From assembly GCA_031265595.1 (NCBI GenBank), contig JAISCM010000149.1, forward strand, positions 1-11,548: DNA of 11,548 bases, written 5' to 3'. The notes beneath the pieces were generated by a model, which did not search any database, was not told the DNA's origin, and was given only the letters and a program-made list of their open reading frames with translations. This document shows, in pieces, positions 1 through 7,685 of this stretch. Made by a program: the position numbers and the translations under genes. Source of the stretch: Tannerellaceae bacterium (GTDB lineage: Bacteria > Bacteroidota > Bacteroidia > Bacteroidales > Tannerellaceae). Each line of letters starts with the position of its first letter. Position 1 is the first letter of the stretch.

Positions 1-96
1 CGACACTTCTCGCGAGATGGCCGCTATCTCTTACGCTATGGCCGCTAAGTTTCGCATGTTTTTCCCGCTATCTCGCCTGAAAGGGGGGCTATCTTG
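1..96. repeat. Degenerate tandem array, about 21-bp period, GC-rich near-palindromes
   Basis: Related units follow each other at 11-31, 32-52, 53-75 and 76-96, each ending in a variant of CCGCTATCTC, giving periods of 21, 21, 23 and 21 bp. The first ten bases look like the end of another unit, so the array probably continues left of the window. TCTCGCGAGA at 8-17 is a perfect palindrome. GAGATGGCCGCTATCTC at 15-31 is nearly self-complementary and would pair as RNA with one G-U. No reading frame here resembles a protein. The array lies beyond the terminator of the minus-strand operon, so it is not clearly part of that transcript. Confidence 0.6.
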
Positions 97-177
97 TATA
101 AGAAAGATTTCGTCCGTAACGATATGGGAAAAATAAATGGGACGACGCCACATACAAAACCGCACGTGATGCACAGA

Positions 178-223
178 AGTAAAAACAAGGAAGCGCAGAA
201 GGCCTATAAATCCTCCCGCGCTT
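178..223 (-). terminator. Rho-independent terminator of the fecR-susC-susD-isomerase operon
   Basis: Read on the minus strand, AAGCGCGGGAGG (223-212) pairs with CCTTCTGCGCTT (202-191) around a 9-nt loop. All twelve positions pair, two of them as G-U. The stem is followed at once by CCTTGTTTTTACTT, a T-rich run. It starts 23 bp after the isomerase stop codon. A smaller hairpin (ACCGG-ATG-CCGGT, about 230-242) lies between the stop and this stem. Position and structure indicate the end of the operon. Confidence 0.8.
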
Positions 224-246
224 ACTAATACCGGATGCCGGTTACA

Positions 247-1236
247 TTATTTCACGGGATAATCCGTGTAATATTTATCAATATACTTCTTAAACAGATT
301 CAGGCTCTCGATAGATGATTGGATGGGATCGGCCTTCCCTTCAAATTCGAGGGTGATATAGCCGCGGTAGTCTGCATCATAGAATATTTTGATGATGCGG
401 TCGTAATCCAGCTCAAGCGAGTACCATGTGCCGCCACCCTGATAGGTTTTGCAGGAAACGAAGGCACAGTCTCCGATGATCTTTTCAATCTTATCGTATG
501 GCTCTTCAAGGAAGTTGCCTGTGTCGAGTAAGAACTTCAGCCATTCGGAGCTGACGCTGTTCTTGATACGGATCATACCGTCGGGCGTGCCGGCAATACC
601 CCAATGATTTTCAAGCGCCATTACTACGCCGCACTTTTCGGCGGTGGGGATACATTTATAGATACAGTCTTGCACCCATCCGAAACCATCGTCGAGCGTA
701 TAGCCATCGATGAGCGGTTCAATGCCGCGCGCTTTCATCAGGTCGTTGAACGAACCGGTTGTGCCCCACGTGCCCGAGTTGAGGCGGATGGCCGGAATAC
801 CCATATTGTAGGCAAGTTCGATGCAGCGAATCGTGTGTTCAACCATGCGCTGGCGGTATTCGGGATGCGGGTCTACAAAGTCTTGATGGATTGAGAGGCA
901 GGCCAGCGTTACGCCGTTGCGATAAGCCGTCTGTTTGAGCTTTTGGCAATAAGCGTTGTCTTCGCTTGGCATGCTTCGGTGGAGGATGTCAACAGCATCA
1001 ATGCCGAAGTCGGCTGCTGTGAGAATACTTTTTTCAATTCCGTCCGGGTCGCGGCGGAAACTTTGCAGGCTGTAAGTAGAGACGCACAATTTAGGACGTC
1101 CCTTCACGCCTGCGCTCGTCTTCATTGGAGCAGGAGAGGGAGATTCGGGGGACGCTGCCCGTGCCAAACCGGAAAGCCTCATACCTGCTGCGCCGGCTAT
1201 GCCGGAGGCAAGACATGATCTGCGTGATAGATTCAT
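247..1236 (-). CDS. Tat-exported TIM-barrel sugar isomerase/epimerase (xylose isomerase-like family)
   Basis: A 329-residue protein of the sugar phosphate isomerase/epimerase (AP endonuclease 2-like TIM barrel) superfamily. The N-terminus carries a twin-arginine signal (SRRSCLA, residues 4-10), a small hydrophobic stretch and an ALA-rich cleavage zone near residue 28, so the enzyme is probably exported folded with its metal. The barrel begins near residue 48. Likely metal or catalytic acids are E209 in MALENHWG, D238 in LLDTGN, and E297/E299 in ITLEFEG. Family members isomerise or epimerise sugars and inositols; in Bacteroidota some relatives act on 3-keto-glycosides, and an extracytoplasmic location would fit that better than a phosphosugar substrate. 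This last point is inference. It is the last gene of the operon, starting 20 bp after susD ends. Fold is confident; substrate is unknown. Confidence 0.82.
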   Translation of the reverse strand: MNLSRRSCLASGIAGAAGMRLSGLARAASPESPSPAPMKTSAGVKGRPKLCVSTYSLQSFRRDPDGIEKSILTAADFGIDAVDILHRSMPSEDNAYCQKLKQTAYRNGVTLACLSIHQDFVDPHPEYRQRMVEHTIRCIELAYNMGIPAIRLNSGTWGTTGSFNDLMKARGIEPLIDGYTLDDGFGWVQDCIYKCIPTAEKCGVVMALENHWGIAGTPDGMIRIKNSVSSEWLKFLLDTGNFLEEPYDKIEKIIGDCAFVSCKTYQGGGTWYSLELDYDRIIKIFYDADYRGYITLEFEGKADPIQSSIESLNLFKKYIDKYYTDYPVK

Positions 1237-1256
1237 GATTATTTAGTTTAATAGGA

Positions 1257-2792
1257 TTAATATCCGGTATTCTGTATCAGGTTCTCATTGATTGACAGTT
1301 CGCTGCTGGCGATCGGGAGATAGTTGTCTCTCTCCACCTTATATCCGTTGGGGAATTTCACTTCAATCCTGTTGCCGTTATCGTCCTCTACTATACAGGG
1401 ATAAAGTTCCGGGCCGGCTTTCCAGCGCTTGATGTCATCCCAGAACTGTCCTTCAAATGCCAGCTCGATGCGGCGTTCGTGACGCAGTACTTTACGGGCT
1501 TCCGCCTGGCTCAGGCCATGTTGGACAGATGTGATTTTTACATCGTTGCGTTCTGTACGGATGCGGTTGATGAGGTCGATGGCTTCGTTGATCTGCTGGT
1601 TCCTTTCGATGAGCGCTTCTGCACGGCAAAGCAACACATCGCCGTAACGAAGCACCATAAAGTCGAGGTCGGACTGAAACTCAACCACCTGACGGGTTTC
1701 AATAAGATACTTACGAATATTGAGGCTTACAGCCAACGCTTGCGCATGTTTATGGATTTCCGTTGGAAACAGTTGTCCCTGGAAATAAGCGCCGGGTCGT
1801 ACGATGGTAAAATCAAGACGCGGGTCTCTGTTCTCGTATGGCTTTCCCGGATCTACAGGCGAGCCGTCGATTGTTTCATACTCGCGAACAAGTGCATACG
1901 TAGGATACGTAGAACTCGATCCGTCCATGCCGTACTTCAGGTTTTGAGGCTGAAAGTAACGGTCGAAGCAACTACCCTGGCTGTTTGGCCCGCTTGCGAA
2001 GCTGAGAGCATACAGCGTTTCGGCGTTTCCTTCGTTTTCAGGTTGGAACAAACCATAGTAAGAGGGATAGAGGCTGTATTTATTCAGCGCGTCAATCTTG
2101 TCGCAATATTCCAGCACTTCGGCCCATTCCGAATTATAAAGATAGGCTTTCATCTTCATTCCGAGGGCGGAGCCTAACGTTGCCTGACCGCTCTTACCGT
2201 CTTTGGCAAGTCGTTTGATGGCTTCGTCATAGTCGCTGAAAACTTGTTTCCAGCTATCTTCTTCGGTAGCACGCACAAGTTCCTTCGATTCGGCGGTAGT
2301 GATCACTTTCGTTACAATCGGTATGCCGCCGTAAGTCCGGGTAAGAAGATCGTATGCAAGCGCACGGAGGAAATAGGCTTCTCCTATCACTTGTTCTTTT
2401 TTTGCCTTGTCGTAGCCAGGTATCTTATCGATATTTTCGAAAAGATAGTTGATGCGGTAAACCATCTGGTAGCAGAACTGCCAGCGGCGGGGAACAATCA
2501 GATTGGTGGTTGGCGATATCGTACCGTTGCCTACATAAGCCAGACGGTTTTCCCAGCTTGCCCACTGATAAGCATTGGGCGTAGCGGCGTCAATACCGGG
2601 GCCATAACCCAGCATACAAATGTCGGTCAATGATCTGTAGCATCCGTTTAACGCCATGTCGGCGTCGGCAGGTTCTTCCCAGAATGTGGCATCTGTGATC
2701 TGATCATCCGGCAAAACGTCCAGATAATCGCTACATGCATGAAAGCCTGTTAATATGGCTAAGGCAACTATGCCTGTCAATATCTTTTTCAT
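1257..2792 (-). CDS. SusD/RagB-family outer-membrane glycan-binding lipoprotein
   Basis: A 511-residue SusD-like protein forming the outer lid of the SusC transporter and binding the glycan at the cell surface. The start chosen is the ATG at 2792, giving MKKILTG, a hydrophobic stretch and a lipobox cysteine at C20, followed by SDYLDVLPDD, the normal SusD beginning after lipidation. The open frame continues 98 codons further upstream, but that part overlaps susC in another frame and has no SusD likeness. Family landmarks are KEQVIGEAYFLRALAY (132-147), the TPR helices around it, LRYGDVLLCRAEALIE, the IELAFEGQFWDDIKRWK motif, and the C-terminal QNTGY. It starts 26 bp after the susC stop, the usual tight pairing. 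Length is normal. The ligand cannot be read from the sequence. Confidence 0.95.
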   Translation of the reverse strand: MKKILTGIVALAILTGFHACSDYLDVLPDDQITDATFWEEPADADMALNGCYRSLTDICMLGYGPGIDAATPNAYQWASWENRLAYVGNGTISPTTNLIVPRRWQFCYQMVYRINYLFENIDKIPGYDKAKKEQVIGEAYFLRALAYDLLTRTYGGIPIVTKVITTAESKELVRATEEDSWKQVFSDYDEAIKRLAKDGKSGQATLGSALGMKMKAYLYNSEWAEVLEYCDKIDALNKYSLYPSYYGLFQPENEGNAETLYALSFASGPNSQGSCFDRYFQPQNLKYGMDGSSSTYPTYALVREYETIDGSPVDPGKPYENRDPRLDFTIVRPGAYFQGQLFPTEIHKHAQALAVSLNIRKYLIETRQVVEFQSDLDFMVLRYGDVLLCRAEALIERNQQINEAIDLINRIRTERNDVKITSVQHGLSQAEARKVLRHERRIELAFEGQFWDDIKRWKAGPELYPCIVEDDNGNRIEVKFPNGYKVERDNYLPIASSELSINENLIQNTGY

Positions 2793-2818
2793 TTTAATAT
2801 GTATTTGAATGATTGTCA

Positions 2819-5800
2819 TTAGAATGTTATATTTAAGCCCACAGTAAAGACTCTCGGCACCGGGTAATGGAAGTTGCCGGATTCTGAGCCGTCGCGTTCG
2901 GGGTCGAAGCCCTCGTAGTCTTTTGTTACCCAACAGTAGAGATCGGAACCATTCAGATACACGTACAAGCGTTGCAGCTTTAGTTTGTCGATGACCGTTT
3001 GCGGAACGCTGTATCCTATCTGCAGGTTTTTCAGCTTCACCCACCACATATCGGCTGTCCAGAAAGAGCTGGCATAGCCAAGCCATGAATAGTTGACAGC
3101 GATTCTCGGCAACGTCGTGCCCGGATTTTCAGGCGTCCAACGATTCTCCCAGCGTTTGGTGATCGTGCCACCGGATGTATTAAGCGGCTGCGACCAGTAA
3201 TTATTGAAATACGATGTATAACCGGCCGAACCTGTGAACGAGAAATTCAGATCGAAGTTTTTATAGGCGATACTACCATTCAGGCCATAGTTGAATTTGG
3301 GGATCGTATTGCCAAGTACCTGCATGTCTTTGTTGTCTATCTTGTTATCCTTATTGACGTCTACATATCTCAGGTCGCCGGCTTTTGGTTTGATGCTGTT
3401 GTCTTTCATGTGTGCGGCAGCTTCTTCATCGCTTTGATAGATGCCATCCCATACATAGCCGTAGAGAGACTGGAATGAATAGCCTTCACGTATCAGGAAG
3501 GTCTGGTCGGGGGATTTACCGCCTTGAAACTTCGTTACCTTATTATCAACATAGGTGATATTTCCGCTGAGGCGATATGACAGTCCCGAAGCGCGGTTGC
3601 GATCCTGCCAGGTAGCATTTACCTCAAACCCTTTATTGATCACTTCTCCGATATTTTCGGTTGGAGGCGTCAGGCCGCCCATTGCCAGAGGAAGGGGCAG
3701 AGAAACAAGAATATCAGACGTTTTCTTATAGAAATAATCCGCTTCAATGCTCAGGCGATTGTTCAGGATGCCAACGTCAAGGCCTACGTCGCTTGTTGTA
3801 GTTGTTTCCCAGGTCAGGCCGTATTCCGACAGGGCCGTTACCGCTGCTCCTGCTGCCAGTGAATTGCCGTAATTGTAGCTTGTTTCATAGTTCTGACTTA
3901 CGATCGTCAGATACGGGAAGTAATCGAGGTTATTACGATTGCCGGTATTCTGATTGCCGAGCTGGCCGATAGACGCCCTGAGCTTCAGGTTATCAAAGAA
4001 ACCCTGATTTTTGATGAACGATTCTTCGCCAAGCCGCCATGCTGCCGAAACAGAAGGGAAATACCCCCAGCGCTTGTTTGGATTGAACCGCGACGAAGCA
4101 TCCGCACGAAGATTGACTTCCAGCAAGTACTTGCTCATCAACGCATAATTAACACGTCCGAAGTACGACAACATTCGCCATTGATAACGGTTTCCCTGGC
4201 CTTCAATATTATCTGTGCCGGCGCTTACCTGATGTAAGATCGGTTTGGGCGGATTCATACGGCTGGCCCGGGTGTAGCGCTTATTCAGCCCTTCCTGTTG
4301 ATAGCCAAGAACGCCGCTGATCTCATGAATGTCATTGAATGTCTTGTCGAAATTCAGGTTGGCAAAGAAGGTAGAATACCATTCGTCGTTGATACGGCGG
4401 GAATTGGTGATATTCGTGATATAGTCGAGCGATTTCGTATACCCGCTTCCATCTGTTCCGGTGTAGCAATAGTTTGGCGTATTGTAGACATCGAGCGTAT
4501 TATTGGTATATTGTCCGCTGTAATTAACCGTCAGGTGTAGCCAATCGGTAAAATCGGCCGACGCATACACATTGCCGCGGAAGAAATTATTCAGTGTGGT
4601 AGACTGGCCGTTGTACAGGTCGGGGAAAGGATTGCGTGTATCCACCACCGGCTGTCCGGCCAGATTGCCCGAAAGATAAAGCGCCTGCGTAGCGCCGAAG
4701 GTTTTACCGTCTTGCAGGTAGGGCGTAGCAAACGGATAGCCGAAAGCAGCCAGGTACAACGCACGGCTAATGCCACTTCCGGAAGCCGTAATAGATGATT
4801 CGGGAGCATAACCGGGGGCCAGATCCTCTCTGCGTTGCAAACGGGCGCGCGCTCCAACGCGCAACCAGCTCTTTATCTTAGTCTCGTTATTCAGGTTTAA
4901 GCTGTATCGTTCCGACGATGTATTCCGCATGATACCCTCATTGCTGAGGTAAGACAGCGAAACATTCGTACTTGAACTTTGGCTTCCGATATTAACCGAC
5001 AAATTATGCGATGTGATAAACGAATTTCTGAAGATCTCTTTTACAAAGTCGGTATTCGGATACCGGTATGGATCCGTTCCGCTGCGGAATGCGGCAATTA
5101 CATCATTCGGAAACAATTGAGACGTCCCCGTATTCGCGCGCGCTTCGTTCCAGAGCTCCATAAAGTCGGCGCTATTGGTGATAAACTCAGGCGAATGCGA
5201 CAGTTGCTGCACACCCGCATAGCCGTTGTAAGACATGCTGACACGACCCGCTTCGCCCTTTTTCGTTTCAATCAAAATAACCCCGTTGGCAGCACGCGAG
5301 CCGTAGATGGCTGCCGAAGCTGCGTCTTTGAGCACCGTGATCGATTCGATGGCGTTCGGATCAACTTCCGACATACGTCCCTCGATGCCATCAATCAATA
5401 CAAGAGGATTCGGGTCGCGCGAATCGGTAGCTGTTCCCAGCGAACCATATCCACGGATACGGATGGTTGCGCCGTCTGTTCCCGGATTGCCGGAGAACTG
5501 CGTAGCCCATACGCCAGGCACTTTCCCCTGCAATACCTGCGACACATCGGTTATGGGGCGGTTTTCCAGTTCCTGGTCATACTTCACCGTCGTCACGGCG
5601 CCAGTGAGGTTGACTTTCTTCTGTGTCCCATAGCCTACAACTACCACTTCGTCCAACGCCTGCAAATCTTCCTTCAGCGCAATCGTAATAGTTGCCTGAT
5701 TCTTTACCGGAATGCGTTGCACGATATACCCGATATAGGATATTTCCAGTATTGTATTCTCTTCTACAGGCAAAGAGAACGCTCCGTCTATATCCGTTAT

Positions 5801-6310
5801 CACCCCGTTTGTAGTTCCCGCTTCAATCACATTGGCTCCGATGATGGGTTCGCCCTGTTCATCGGTGACTGTTCCGGTGATTTGTTTTCTTATCTGTTGC
5901 GGAAAAGGAGCGCCAGCCTTGCCGGGTTGCAGATCATTCGTTTTATATAATATGATATGCCTGTCTTTTATTGTATAGCTGATTTTTTTCCCGGTGAATA
6001 GCTGATTCAATATTTCCAAAACCGTCTTGTCTTCTATCTCTATGGAGACTTTGCGGCTGGCGTCAATCTGTTTGGTGTTGTAAGTGAAATAAAATTCGCT
6101 TTTCTTTTCTATTTCAGACAACACCTCCTGTACAGTCGCATCATTCAGCAGCAGGGATAATCTGGTAGCTTGCGAGTAAGCGTTATTTGCTATTGAATGT
6201 AATGTTCCTGATAAAAGGAACACAAAGACACATCTCATAATAACTAAACTTTTTTTCATCCACGGCATTCTTTTCCGACGCCATGAATTGTTTTTCATAA
6301 CAGAAATCAT
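2819..6310 (-). CDS. SusC/RagA-family TonB-dependent transporter with STN signalling domain
   Basis: A 1163-residue outer-membrane importer. From the N-terminus: basic leader and hydrophobic signal (to about residue 46, NNAYSQA); STN secretin/TonB short N-terminal domain (about 52-123), the part that contacts a FecR anti-sigma factor; a carboxypeptidase-regulatory-like beta domain (about 143-215, ITGTVTDEQGEPIIGANV); a TonB-box-like stretch (219-229, LDEVVVVGYGT); the plug (about 232-352, with VLIDGIEG and IYGSRAANGVILIETKKG); then the barrel, ending in a terminal phenylalanine (FTVGLNITF) as outer-membrane barrels do. The frame opens at 6310; a second ATG at 6298 (MKNNSWRRKR) is equally plausible, and one at 6259 (MKKSLVIM) is possible. 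The STN domain and the fecR gene immediately upstream indicate substrate-induced trans-envelope control. No frameshift or truncation is seen. Confidence 0.96.
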   Translation of the reverse strand: MISVMKNNSWRRKRMPWMKKSLVIMRCVFVFLLSGTLHSIANNAYSQATRLSLLLNDATVQEVLSEIEKKSEFYFTYNTKQIDASRKVSIEIEDKTVLEILNQLFTGKKISYTIKDRHIILYKTNDLQPGKAGAPFPQQIRKQITGTVTDEQGEPIIGANVIEAGTTNGVITDIDGAFSLPVEENTILEISYIGYIVQRIPVKNQATITIALKEDLQALDEVVVVGYGTQKKVNLTGAVTTVKYDQELENRPITDVSQVLQGKVPGVWATQFSGNPGTDGATIRIRGYGSLGTATDSRDPNPLVLIDGIEGRMSEVDPNAIESITVLKDAASAAIYGSRAANGVILIETKKGEAGRVSMSYNGYAGVQQLSHSPEFITNSADFMELWNEARANTGTSQLFPNDVIAAFRSGTDPYRYPNTDFVKEIFRNSFITSHNLSVNIGSQSSSTNVSLSYLSNEGIMRNTSSERYSLNLNNETKIKSWLRVGARARLQRREDLAPGYAPESSITASGSGISRALYLAAFGYPFATPYLQDGKTFGATQALYLSGNLAGQPVVDTRNPFPDLYNGQSTTLNNFFRGNVYASADFTDWLHLTVNYSGQYTNNTLDVYNTPNYCYTGTDGSGYTKSLDYITNITNSRRINDEWYSTFFANLNFDKTFNDIHEISGVLGYQQEGLNKRYTRASRMNPPKPILHQVSAGTDNIEGQGNRYQWRMLSYFGRVNYALMSKYLLEVNLRADASSRFNPNKRWGYFPSVSAAWRLGEESFIKNQGFFDNLKLRASIGQLGNQNTGNRNNLDYFPYLTIVSQNYETSYNYGNSLAAGAAVTALSEYGLTWETTTTSDVGLDVGILNNRLSIEADYFYKKTSDILVSLPLPLAMGGLTPPTENIGEVINKGFEVNATWQDRNRASGLSYRLSGNITYVDNKVTKFQGGKSPDQTFLIREGYSFQSLYGYVWDGIYQSDEEAAAHMKDNSIKPKAGDLRYVDVNKDNKIDNKDMQVLGNTIPKFNYGLNGSIAYKNFDLNFSFTGSAGYTSYFNNYWSQPLNTSGGTITKRWENRWTPENPGTTLPRIAVNYSWLGYASSFWTADMWWVKLKNLQIGYSVPQTVIDKLKLQRLYVYLNGSDLYCWVTKDYEGFDPERDGSESGNFHYPVPRVFTVGLNITF

Positions 6311-6374
6311 AATTTTGTAAATGTTTTGTTAGTAATAAATTAAAAAACTCACCAATGCATTACTTGCAAAATCG

Positions 6375-6404
6375 GAACCGGGGATATTGGCGTATCTTCG
6401 GTTC
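6375..6404 (-). promoter_or_regulatory. Two-step hairpin in the fecR-susC spacer
   Basis: GAACCG and CGGTTC close an outer 6-bp stem. Inside it, GATA and TATC form a second 4-bp stem around CGCCAA, separated from the first by a 2x2 internal loop. It lies 43 bp past the fecR stop and 64 bp before the susC start, directly after an A/G-rich tract in the transcript. There is no U-run after it, so it is not a standard terminator. It could be a processing or leader structure. Confidence 0.4.
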
Positions 6405-6406
6405 AT

Positions 6407-6429
6407 TTTCTTTCTTTCTTTCTTTTTTT
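6407..6429. repeat. TTTC tetranucleotide tract followed by T7
   Basis: Four perfect TTTC units (6407-6422) run into seven T residues (6423-6429), giving GAAA repeats and poly-A on the transcribed minus strand. It lies in the 137-bp spacer between fecR and susC. Such tracts can change length by slipped-strand mispairing, and an A/G-rich leader can also aid translation in this phylum. Four units is short for an active contingency tract. Confidence 0.6.
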
Positions 6430-6447
6430 ACTCCATAGGCTATCTGC

Positions 6448-7425
6448 TTATCGTTTGAAAATTTGTATACTATTCCCGTCCATTTCATAATCTAATTCCC
6501 TTGTTTCTTTCAGGCGATCAAGAAATTGTATTAACGTTTCATCAGGCGTCGATTTCGTTGTAAACAACTCTTCAGACAATGGCCGGTCGGGTATTGAAAT
6601 CCTTACATCGAACTGACGCTCCAAGTCTTTGACTATGCCCGACAACGGCTGATTCACATACACGAACGCTCCGAATATCCATGCTTTTACTCCTTCTGTC
6701 TTGATTTGCCGGGAAAGCGTGATATGGCCGTTCGCCTCTGAAATACAAGCCTGTTCGTTGGGCTTTAATATCAGTTTATTCTGTTTGTCTGAAGTAGTTA
6801 TTTCCACTTTCCCTTTCAATAGCGTAATAAAAGAAGTTTCTCCCTTATAAGATTTCACATTGAATTTGGTACCTAATACCTTTATTTCCGATAAGGCAGT
6901 TTGTACCGTAAACGGATGTTTTTCGTCACTGAATACGTCAAAATAGCCTTCTCCGTCAAGGCTTATATGCCTGTTTTTGGCAGAAAAATCAGATGGATAC
7001 TTCAGTTTGCTTCCTGCATTCAGCCATACTGTTGTTCCATCGGGCAAGGAAAGTAGCGCCCGTTGCCCAACCGGAGCTTCAAAACATACATACGCCGGTT
7101 CAGACCGTTTGCTTCCATAATACTGATATAAAGAGAAAATACCTGCCGCCAGCAGGATAACCGCCGCGTACCTGACCGCCTGAAGCATGATTCTACGGAT
7201 AAATACGTTACGGACTTTTTGCTTGAAACCTTTGTATTTACGTTGCGCATACGCCTTATCTCCTTCCTTTTCCTGCGCCATGACAAGAGATAAGGTATTC
7301 AACTTATCTGCAAACTCTTGCTGAAGAACGTTATCGCCATCCAATTCTTTCAAAACAAGTTGCTTTTCTTCATCCGATAAAAGATTAAAAAGGTATTTAT
7401 CTATGTCTTCTTCCATTAATGCCAT
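6448..7425 (-). CDS. FecR-family anti-sigma factor, inner-membrane regulator of the sus operon
   Basis: The protein from the ATG at 7425 is 325 residues: MALMEEDIDKYLFNLLSDEEKQ is a typical cytoplasmic sigma-binding N-terminus. A single membrane helix follows (RYAAVILLAAGIFSLY, about residues 86-101 from this start), then the periplasmic FecR domain with LPDGTTVWLNAGSKLKYP, GEGYFDV and VLGTKFNV, and a C-terminal DUF4974-type domain (VNQPLSGIVKDLERQFDVRI). It should hold an ECF sigma factor inactive until the STN domain of the SusC next door reports substrate. The frame remains open to 7476, but that extension (KRPKKIKRPK) is encoded by an 18-bp tandem duplication and is unlike the family; an ATG at 7416 is also possible. 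Oddity: no ECF sigma gene is found on its upstream side, where it usually lies. Confidence 0.92.
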   Translation of the reverse strand: MALMEEDIDKYLFNLLSDEEKQLVLKELDGDNVLQQEFADKLNTLSLVMAQEKEGDKAYAQRKYKGFKQKVRNVFIRRIMLQAVRYAAVILLAAGIFSLYQYYGSKRSEPAYVCFEAPVGQRALLSLPDGTTVWLNAGSKLKYPSDFSAKNRHISLDGEGYFDVFSDEKHPFTVQTALSEIKVLGTKFNVKSYKGETSFITLLKGKVEITTSDKQNKLILKPNEQACISEANGHITLSRQIKTEGVKAWIFGAFVYVNQPLSGIVKDLERQFDVRISIPDRPLSEELFTTKSTPDETLIQFLDRLKETRELDYEMDGNSIQIFKR

Positions 7426-7461
7426 TCTTTTTGGTCGTTTAATTTTTTTAGGTCGTTTAAT
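7426..7461 (-). repeat. 18-bp tandem duplication abutting the fecR start codon
   Basis: Positions 7426-7443 and 7444-7461 are two adjacent 18-bp units sharing GGTCGTTTAAT and matching at 16 of 18 positions. On the minus strand each reads roughly ATTAAACGACC plus an A-rich tail, and the last unit ends directly at the ATG at 7425. They could be a duplicated operator or a translation-control element in the leader. If translation began further upstream they would encode the repeated peptide IKRPK. Confidence 0.75.
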
Positions 7462-7510
7462 AATAAAGTCGTACAAGAACGAGACAATAACTATAGACGG
7501 AAAGTTAATG

Positions 7511-7545
7511 TTTGTTATTACTGTACTTCACGCGGGGTAGCTTTG
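7511..7545 (+). promoter_or_regulatory. Candidate Bacteroidota housekeeping promoter for the plus-strand block
   Basis: TAGCTTTG at 7538-7545 is an exact match to the TAnnTTTG -7 box of Bacteroidota. A TTTG at 7511-7514 could serve as the -33 box, but the 23-bp gap is a little longer than usual. Transcription would begin near 7552, a few bases before the repeat at 7561, and would carry the repeat as a leader into the susD remnant and the rhamnosidase gene. The match rests on one short motif. Confidence 0.5.
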
Positions 7546-7560
7546 TACAGACGCTACACA

Positions 7561-7685
7561 TTTCTTCATACAAAACTATTGAAAAGATCGCATCAGTTTC
7601 CTGTTTTGGTCGCATCCTATTGATCGTACCACCCGGGTGGTCCAAGTGTACCACCTGGGTGGGACAGATGGACCGCCCGGGTGAG
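7561..7685 (+). repeat. Dispersed palindromic repeat, left copy, right arm missing
   Basis: The first 67 bp (7561-7627) match 11097-11163 at 65 positions, in the same orientation. Three core units follow at 22-bp spacing: 7630-7651, 7652-7673 and a partial one at 7674-7685, each carrying CACCCGGGTG or a close variant. In the complete copy the core is followed by an inverted right arm. Here the match stops after GGGTGAG at 7685 and susD-like coding sequence begins at once. The repeat happens to be open in the susD frame, but that translation (around PPGWSKCTTW) resembles no protein domain. Confidence 0.92.

Noticed and set aside
1479..2177. 232-codon open frame on the plus strand inside susD
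   Set aside because: It is fully antisense to a well-supported susD gene and shows no recognisable motif or signal.
2793..3086. 98-codon N-terminal extension of the susD reading frame
   Set aside because: It overlaps the end of susC in another frame and has no SusD likeness; the lipoprotein signal starts cleanly at 2792.
4979..5950. 323-codon open frame on the plus strand inside susC
   Set aside because: It is antisense to a complete, strongly conserved susC gene. The translation is rich in Arg, Ile and Cys with no domain pattern, as expected of an out-of-frame shadow.
7477..7560. Remnant of an ECF sigma factor C-terminus upstream of fecR
   Set aside because: The minus-strand frames hit stops quickly and give no sigma region 4 pattern.
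7512..7667. N-terminal part of the susD-remnant frame starting at TTG 7512
   Set aside because: It runs through the promoter-like box and then the dispersed repeat, with no SusD likeness. It appears open only by chance.
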